Shown: positions 59,210-64,000 of the stretch, piece by piece | Layout: every line of letters starts with the position of its first letter | Numbering within the stretch: the stretch's first letter is position 1 | Source of the DNA: Planctomycetota bacterium | Lineage (GTDB): Bacteria > Planctomycetota > Phycisphaerae > Phycisphaerales > UBA1924 | Direction of reading: 5' to 3' | DNA: 64,000 nucleotides | Assembly: GCA_018242625.1 (NCBI GenBank) | Contig: JAFEBO010000008.1 | Location: 372,001 to 436,000, forward strand | Notes under the pieces: generated by a model | What the model was told of the DNA's origin: nothing | What the model saw: only the letters and a program-made list of their open reading frames with translations | Databases searched by the model: none | Made by a program: the position numbers and the translations under genes

Positions 59210-60453
59210 GCCGGTTTCTCTGCTTCCGAGGGCGTCAGCAGGCCGACCGTGGCCGGCGTCAACGGGAAGGACTCGGCCACCGAACGCAGTTCGTCCAGCG
59301 TGACACGGCCCATCCGGTCGACCTCCTCTTCCAGAGAGTCGTAGCGTCCCAGGGCGGACCAGAGCCGCCCAAGCCTTTGCATACGGTCCGCGGGCTTTTC
59401 TCCGCCCACGGTTGCGCCGGTCCGGACCTTGTTCACAATGCGCTCGAGGTCTTCTGGCCTCAGGCTCGCCGACAGGCCCGCGATTTCGCGATTGATCACG
59501 CGGTGGATCTCGTCGAGCCGGCCCGGCTCGCCCGAGGCAAAGACGTAGTAGTCACCCGCTCCCTCGTGCGCATCAAACCCGGCCTGCGCATCTTCCGCCA
59601 GCCCGGATTCGACCAGCGCCCAGTGCAGGCGGCTGTTGTCCGGAGCACCAAGCACATGGGCGAGCATGGCGGCGGCATATCGGCGCTCGTCGTCCATGGC
59701 CGGCGCCGGAGCCATTCCCAGCAGATATCCGCGCGCGACTTTGGCGTCCGTCAGCCTGAGCTCAACCGGCGATGCGTTGTATCGAGGAGCGGGCGCTTCA
59801 CGGCCGGCGGGGGCAGTCGGCTTCCAGCCCCCGCAGAGCGATTCGATCTGGTCGCAGGCACGTTCAAAGTCGAGATTTCCCGCGAGCGAAACGGTCGTGT
59901 TGTCGGCGGAATAACGCGATTCAAAGTAGGTCCGCATCTGCTCGCTTGTCAGATCGCCGACGGTCTGCGCTGTCCCGAGCACCCGATGCCCCAGGGGATG
60001 CGGGGAGTAATGCCGGTCCGTGACCGCTTCGAACAGAACCCAGAACGGGTTGTCCTTGTACATCGCGATCTCTTCAAGGATCACGCCTTTTTCGGTGTCA
60101 AAGTCCTTCTGCCGAAGAGCCGGCCTCATCATCCTGGCCAGCAGTTCGATCGCACGTGCGTTGTGCTCCGGAAGAGCCGACGCATAGAAGCATGTCACTT
60201 CGCTCGAGGTGTAGGCGTTGTTCCGGGCGCCGATCTCGTCAAACGCGCGGTTCAATTCTTCGGCGGAAATGTCCTGGGTTCCCTTGAACATCATGTGCTC
60301 AAGGAAATGGCTGACCCCCATGACCTCGGGGCGCTCGTCCCGCGCGCCGGTCTTGACGAAGAACCCGGCGGCCGATGTCGACGCGACCGGATCGACCTCG
60401 GCGACAATTGTGAGACCGTTGCGAAGCTTCCTCTGCTTGAACTCGATCGGCAT
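59206..60453 (-). CDS. M16-family zinc peptidase (processing protease-like)
   Basis: The 415-residue enzyme has the inverted zinc motif HFLEH (49-53) in MGVSHFLEHMMFKGTQDISA, followed by the third ligand region ILEEIAMYKDNP about 75 residues later. The two M16 domains (about 1-210, 215-415) are present with the linker PVELRLTDAKVARGYLLGMA, giving the bilobal clam fold. It resembles bacterial YmxG/PqqL-type processing peptidases. It is the only peptidase nearby; the substrate is unknown. ATG 60453 overlaps nothing upstream and its stop overlaps the HDOD gene. Confidence 0.9.
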   Translation of the reverse strand: MPIEFKQRKLRNGLTIVAEVDPVASTSAAGFFVKTGARDERPEVMGVSHFLEHMMFKGTQDISAEELNRAFDEIGARNNAYTSSEVTCFYASALPEHNARAIELLARMMRPALRQKDFDTEKGVILEEIAMYKDNPFWVLFEAVTDRHYSPHPLGHRVLGTAQTVGDLTSEQMRTYFESRYSADNTTVSLAGNLDFERACDQIESLCGGWKPTAPAGREAPAPRYNASPVELRLTDAKVARGYLLGMAPAPAMDDERRYAAAMLAHVLGAPDNSRLHWALVESGLAEDAQAGFDAHEGAGDYYVFASGEPGRLDEIHRVINREIAGLSASLRPEDLERIVNKVRTGATVGGEKPADRMQRLGRLWSALGRYDSLEEEVDRMGRVTLDELRSVAESFPLTPATVGLLTPSEAEKPA

Positions 60454-60474
60454 GCCACGAGTCTAACCCGCCGC

Positions 60475-61554
60475 CTACGCCACGTCCTCCAGGCCCCGAA
60501 TGGCTCGCGTCAGGCCGCGGCAGACATCCTCCGGCTTTTCGGCCCCGCAGACCGCGGCGCTCACCGCGATTCCGCGGCAGCCCAGGGCTGCGAGCGTGGC
60601 GGCGTTCGCCTGTGTGATCCCGCTGATCGCCAGATGGGGCACTCTGGAAGTCGTTTCGTCCGCGAGATACGCGGACAAAAGCTCCGGCCCGCTCAGGCTG
60701 GGCTTTACCTTCGTCGTGGACGGGAACATCGGCCCAAGCCCGCAGAGGTCGGCCCCTTCCTGAACTGCTTTGCGAGCCTCTTCAATCGTCGAGCAGGAGA
60801 CACCTATTCGAAGCCCGCTGCCGGCGATCCGCCGCACATCCGCCACGGATGTATCCGTCTGCCCGATGTGGACTCCGTCCGCTCCCGAAAGCAGGGCGAT
60901 GTCCGCGCGGTCGTTCACGACGACCGCCGCAGCGCTCTTTTGCGCAAATTCCACCAGCGTCTGCGCTCGTCCCAAGAGCTCCCGGTCGCTCAGGCCCTTC
61001 TCACGCAGCTGGATGCAGTCGGCTCCTCCCTCGAGCGCGCGCCGCGCAACCTCGGTCCAGCGGTGATGCACGCACAGGGATTCGCTGATGAGTACGCACA
61101 GGGACCATTGCGGCCCTCTTCCTCCTGCCAGCGCCAACTCCAGCCTGCGGCTTGCGTCGTAACCGCGGTACCGGATTCGTTCAATGGCCGCGGCGGCCAC
61201 ATCCCCGCCGCGGCTGGAGCCCAGCGTCTTCGCGGACTCCTCCAGCACGCGCAGGGATTCACTCAGCCTCGACGCGGCGGCCGCCGCCATCCCCGCCTCG
61301 GTTTCTCTTCCGGGCGTCGCGGCGGGTGCCGGGGCTTTTGTTCCGACATCCCCGGGCGTGTCCCGCCATGCGAGCAACGTGGCCCGATCGACCGGGAACT
61401 GGTTCATCGCGATCGTCAGCTCATGCCGGAGCGATTTGAGTTCCCGCGAAAGCTCCGCGTTGTTCAGCCGAAGGCGCGCAAGATCTTCCAGCACGCGCAG
61501 CGCTTCGCGCGCGCGGTTGAAATTGGCGTCGATGAGCCTGTAGATCGCGGCCAT
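60475..61554 (-). CDS. thiE: Thiamine phosphate synthase with N-terminal ThiD2-like domain
   Basis: A 359-residue fusion. The C-terminal ThiE barrel (about 150-359) joins HMP-PP and thiazole phosphate; it has CIQLREKGLSDRELLGRAQT, VVNDRADIALLSGADGVHIG, and a loop with GPMFPSTTKVKP followed by the GI/AISGI region. The N-terminal domain (about 1-145) starts YRLIDANFNRAREALRVLED with LKSLRHELTIAM, the pattern of the ThiD2 HMP-P kinase domain fused to ThiE in cyanobacteria and planctomycetes. ATG 61554 is used; the longer in-frame extension is Arg/Pro-rich and overlaps the divergent gene. Confidence 0.88.
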   Translation of the reverse strand: MAAIYRLIDANFNRAREALRVLEDLARLRLNNAELSRELKSLRHELTIAMNQFPVDRATLLAWRDTPGDVGTKAPAPAATPGRETEAGMAAAAASRLSESLRVLEESAKTLGSSRGGDVAAAAIERIRYRGYDASRRLELALAGGRGPQWSLCVLISESLCVHHRWTEVARRALEGGADCIQLREKGLSDRELLGRAQTLVEFAQKSAAAVVVNDRADIALLSGADGVHIGQTDTSVADVRRIAGSGLRIGVSCSTIEEARKAVQEGADLCGLGPMFPSTTKVKPSLSGPELLSAYLADETTSRVPHLAISGITQANAATLAALGCRGIAVSAAVCGAEKPEDVCRGLTRAIRGLEDVA

Positions 61555-61619
61555 GGGCCCTGAGCCTAGCCGTTTTTCCGGCCGGGAGCGGACGCGATGC
61601 CTGCTACCGTCCCTCACGG

Positions 61620-62387
61620 ATGTCCGACCAGAGCCCGTTCGGGGGCGCCCCATCCTCGGCCAATTCCTCCCGCCCGGCACTTCCCGGCGGCTCGGTGGTG
61701 GTTCGCCCGACACAGGACGAGCTTCTGGACGCGATCGCGTCCGACCTCTACATGCACGCCGCCGCATGCGTTCGTGAGTTTGGGGATTTCCATCTTGCAC
61801 TCTCGGTCTGGCCCGAGGCCGAAGCTCTTTACCTGAGACTGCTCTACGACCCGCGGTTCCGCGATCTCCCCTGGAAACGCACGCATCTGTGGCTGGTAGA
61901 GGAGAATTTTTCTCAGAATCGATTTGAAGTGCTCGAGGAGGCGATCGTGCTGCAATCAGACATTCCCCAGCAGCAGGTGCACCGTCCGGCGCAAACGCAG
62001 GACTATCAGGCCGAACTGCAGGAAAGTCTGGGCTGGAGGGAAAAGGGGCACGACCGCCTCGACTTTGCGCTGCTCCCGCTCCTGGAACGGGGTCAGACGC
62101 ACGGATCGAGGTCGGCCGGTCCCGCCGCGGCGCTTGTTGAAACGCGTCCTGGACAGGTGCTCATGACCCGCCGGCTGCTCGAAGCGACGCGGTTTATTGC
62201 GATTGCGGCGTTGGGCAGCGGGTCGGTGGAGGGAGTGCGAGAGATTGTGACGCGTGGAACGCGCCGGAGTGGGGCGGGGTCCGATCGCCTCTTTGCGGAC
62301 GAGATTTCACCCCTGGGTGGAGAACTCCGCTGGTACGTGGACCAGAGCGCCTGCCGGAGCGAAACCGGCCGAGAGGGCGAGGGCTGA
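61620..62387 (+). CDS. Degenerate 6-phosphogluconolactonase-like protein
   Basis: 255 residues with the Pgl/DevB (glucosamine-6-phosphate isomerase fold) layout: an N-terminal helix, FHLALSVWPEAEALYLRLLY in place of the usual substrate loop A(L)SGGSTP..LY, and HLWLVEENF in place of the DER motif. The GMGxDGHTASLFP block is replaced by ALLPLLERGQTHGSRS. The catalytic and phosphate-binding residues thus appear lost, although the fold outline and length are kept. ATG 61620 follows the thiE start by 65 bases on the opposite strand. It may be a pseudo-enzyme or a strongly divergent relative. Confidence 0.6.
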   Translation: MSDQSPFGGAPSSANSSRPALPGGSVVVRPTQDELLDAIASDLYMHAAACVREFGDFHLALSVWPEAEALYLRLLYDPRFRDLPWKRTHLWLVEENFSQNRFEVLEEAIVLQSDIPQQQVHRPAQTQDYQAELQESLGWREKGHDRLDFALLPLLERGQTHGSRSAGPAAALVETRPGQVLMTRRLLEATRFIAIAALGSGSVEGVREIVTRGTRRSGAGSDRLFADEISPLGGELRWYVDQSACRSETGREGEG

Positions 62388-62389
62388 AT

Positions 62390-63160
62390 TTGGCGAACTT
62401 TTCGATCGAGCCCAACCCGCTTGTTCCGGTCAAAGTCCGCTACGAGCACGAGCATGTTCTGGTTGTCGAAAAGCCGGCTCGGCTTGTGACAATCCCCGGA
62501 AAGGGGCACGACAGGAATTCTTTGCTCAACGGTCTCTTTGCGTTGCGGGGAAACGAACTTCAGAATCTGGGGAAAGGCCGCGACTTTGGCGTGCTGCATC
62601 GCCTGGACCGCGAAACCAGCGGGCTTCTGCTCGTGGCGACCAGCGCAGGCGCTTATGACGGTCTGAGAGCGCAGTTCGAAGAGCGCAAGGTTCGAAAATT
62701 CTACATCGCGATCGCAGCGGACTCTCCGCGCCAGGATTCCGGCGTGATCCGGCGCCCGATCGCCGAATACCGCGCATCTCACGCTCACAAGGAGATGAAA
62801 CTTGCAAAGATCTCCCCATCAGGAAATCCCGCGGTCACGGCCTACCGCGTGATCTCCCGATCGGCCGCGGCGAGTCTGCTTGAGTGCCGGGCGGTCACGG
62901 GGAAGCTGCACCAGCTCCGTGTGCATCTGCAGTCGATCGGATGCCCGATTTTCGGAGACGATGTGTACGCCCCGCCCGCGGTGGCCGCCGCGGCGCCCCG
63001 GCTGATGCTCCACGCCCATCGCCTCGCGTTTCAACATCCGCTCACGGGGGAACAGGTGGATGTCTCCTGGCCGCTTCCGCGGGAGATGCGCAGCGTCGCC
63101 AAAAGGCTCAACCTGGATCTGGCTGATCTCGACGCCGCTTCCAAAAAAACCGGCTCTTAA
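62390..63160 (+). CDS. RluA-family pseudouridine synthase
   Basis: 256 residues. Catalytic motif HRLDRETSG with Asp near 73 sits in FGVLHRLDRETSGLLLVATS, and the start has VRYEHEHVLVVEKPARLVTI. The C-terminal half holds CRAVTGKLHQLRVHLQSIGC and then PIFGDDVY, as in RluA/RluD enzymes that convert uridine to pseudouridine in rRNA or tRNA. There is no N-terminal S4 domain. Start TTG 62390 has GAGGGCGAGGG upstream and lies 3 bases after the preceding stop. Converges on hemW (4-base overlap). Confidence 0.92.
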   Translation: MANFSIEPNPLVPVKVRYEHEHVLVVEKPARLVTIPGKGHDRNSLLNGLFALRGNELQNLGKGRDFGVLHRLDRETSGLLLVATSAGAYDGLRAQFEERKVRKFYIAIAADSPRQDSGVIRRPIAEYRASHAHKEMKLAKISPSGNPAVTAYRVISRSAAASLLECRAVTGKLHQLRVHLQSIGCPIFGDDVYAPPAVAAAAPRLMLHAHRLAFQHPLTGEQVDVSWPLPREMRSVAKRLNLDLADLDAASKKTGS

Positions 63161-64000
63161 CCTTCGACGGCTTCCATGAAGAGGACCGCGATGCCGTCGG
63201 CCTGCAGCATCCCTCCGGGAGTGAGCCGCCACCGGTCGGGAGCGACCTCCAGAAGCTCATCCGCCGCCAGTTTTTCGCAGAGCCGGAAAAGTCGTTCCCT
63301 TGCGCCCGGGAAAAGCTCCTGCGCTTCGGTGGTGATCGCGGCACTCTCAATGCCTCTCGTCAACCGGAGTCCGGTCCACATTCTCTCCCGCAAGAGTCGC
63401 GCGGGATCGGGAGCCTCCACATCAACGGCGGGCGGCAAACCATCGGGCGAATCACGCAGGTAATCGTCCAGACGCGGCGCGTTCTTCCATCGCCATCCGC
63501 CGATGTGCCCTGATGCGGAAGGACCCGCGGCCAGCCATTGGCCCTGCTCCCAGTACACAAGATTGTGTCGCGCTTCGGATCCGGGCCTGGCGTAGTTGCT
63601 CACCTCATACCGCACGAGGCCCGCATCTTCCAGAACGGTCCTTGTCCGCTCGTACATCTCGATTTCGAGATCTTCGTCCGCCGGAACAAATTCGCCCCGC
63701 TTCATTCGTGCCGTCATTGCCGTGTTTGGTTCGTAGGTGAGGTTGTAACAGGAGAGGTGCTCGGTCCCGAGCGCAAGGGCGGCGTGCAGATCGCGCATCC
63801 AGTCCTCAAGCGTCGCGCCGGGCACTCCAAAGATCAGATCGATCGAAAGGCGGTGGATCCCGGCGTTCCGTGCCAGATCGAGCGCCCTGGGAACCGATTC
63901 AGGATTGTGAAGCCGTTCAAGCGTTTTCAGGCTGGACCTGTCGAATGACTGGGCTCCCATGCTGATCCTGTCCACGCCGCCCCACCGAAGTGCCTGAAGA
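63157..64000 (-). CDS. hemW: HemW-type radical SAM protein, 5' end cut by window edge
   Basis: HemW is a heme chaperone of the radical SAM HemN family; most members annotated as coproporphyrinogen oxidase are HemW. The 280 residues visible start in the barrel at LQALRWGGVDRISMGAQSFD, and carry ALDLARNAGIHRLSIDLIFG, VPGATLEDW, YNLTYEPNTAMTAR, then the HemN_C domain (about 190-270) with ERMWTGLRLTRGI. The CxxxCxxC iron-sulphur motif must lie beyond the right edge. The reading frame stays open to position 64000. Confidence 0.88.
   Translation of the reverse strand, partial: LQALRWGGVDRISMGAQSFDRSSLKTLERLHNPESVPRALDLARNAGIHRLSIDLIFGVPGATLEDWMRDLHAALALGTEHLSCYNLTYEPNTAMTARMKRGEFVPADEDLEIEMYERTRTVLEDAGLVRYEVSNYARPGSEARHNLVYWEQGQWLAAGPSASGHIGGWRWKNAPRLDDYLRDSPDGLPPAVDVEAPDPARLLRERMWTGLRLTRGIESAAITTEAQELFPGARERLFRLCEKLAADELLEVAPDRWRLTPGGMLQADGIAVLFMEAVEG

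Noticed and set aside
59377-61563. Open frame of about 728 codons opposite the M16 peptidase and thiE
   Set aside because: Spans two real genes and the gap between them; composition is Arg/Gly-rich and no motif is seen.
61555-61619. Searched the thiE leader for a TPP riboswitch
   Set aside because: Only 65 bases separate thiE from the divergent gene, and no CUGAGA or thi-box helix was found.
1-64000. Searched for CRISPR arrays, insertion sequences, attachment sites and phage genes
   Set aside because: No regularly spaced direct repeats, no transposase or integrase reading frame and no terminal inverted repeats flanking a gene were seen.

Overview
The window is a high-GC bacterial chromosome segment, best explained as a planctomycete of the class Phycisphaerae. 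The evidence is a secreted protein ending in paired calcium-binding dockerin/EF-hand-like repeats (DFDGD..VDD.DF), a prepilin-type N-methylation protein (FTLVELL), a full proximal flagellar gene set, and many GTG/TTG starts with 4-nt stop/start overlaps. Taxonomy is inferred from gene content only; no marker was compared with a database.

Region 1 (1-30.2 kb) is a flagellar chromosome arm with two oppositely oriented gene blocks. On the minus strand, read right to left: a TPR membrane protein, a FlgN-like chaperone candidate, a cytosolic histidine kinase, an NtrC-type sigma-54 activator, then flgB-flgC-fliE-fliF-fliG-fliH-fliI-fliJ-motE-like-fliK-flgD (flgD runs off the left edge). Matches to the -24/-12 sigma-54 promoter lie in front of flgD (very good), flgB (good) and fliE (fair), which fits control by the adjacent kinase/activator pair. 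On the plus strand: fliN-fliO-fliP-fliQ-fliR-flhB-flhA-flhF-flhG, a small unknown membrane protein, and fliA (sigma-28), closed by a strong terminator. Between the two blocks sit a GH31 alpha-glucosidase and two tandem DUF4097-type exported proteins built from a 17-21 residue TSNG repeat.

Region 2 (30.2-41.9 kb) is mixed housekeeping: folK, a Tat-exported lipoprotein amidase, mscS, asnB, an orphan DNA methyltransferase with two unknown membrane proteins, a SAM methyltransferase with an unusual REDFCG motif, a polyprenyl synthase, a dockerin-type secreted protein divergent from a pseudopilin (with a perfect 9-1-9 Fur-box-like dyad between them), and tyrS.

Region 3 (41.9-46.3 kb) is a probable small catabolic operon: a VOC protein, a BKACE-family beta-keto acid cleavage enzyme, a two-domain carboxymuconolactone-decarboxylase-like protein and a membrane protein. 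An 8-10-8 dyad lies upstream and a convergent, degenerate Gfo/Idh/MocA-like protein downstream.

Region 4 (46.3-64 kb) holds the RNase P RNA gene with promoter and terminator, a GNAT acetyltransferase, a second REDFCG methyltransferase (paralogue of the one at 36.4 kb), a NatAB-like ABC exporter, prfA, a BaiN/HI0933-type flavoprotein, a fused aroD-aroE, a DUF5658 membrane protein, a FabZ-like/ACP/FabZ-like cluster, recO, an HDOD protein with a degenerate GGDEF domain, an M16 peptidase, a ThiD2-ThiE fusion, a degenerate 6-phosphogluconolactonase homologue, an RluA-type pseudouridine synthase and a right-edge-truncated hemW.

No CRISPR array, insertion sequence, prophage or tRNA gene was seen. 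Coding density is very high and no gene-free stretch exceeds about 205 bases.
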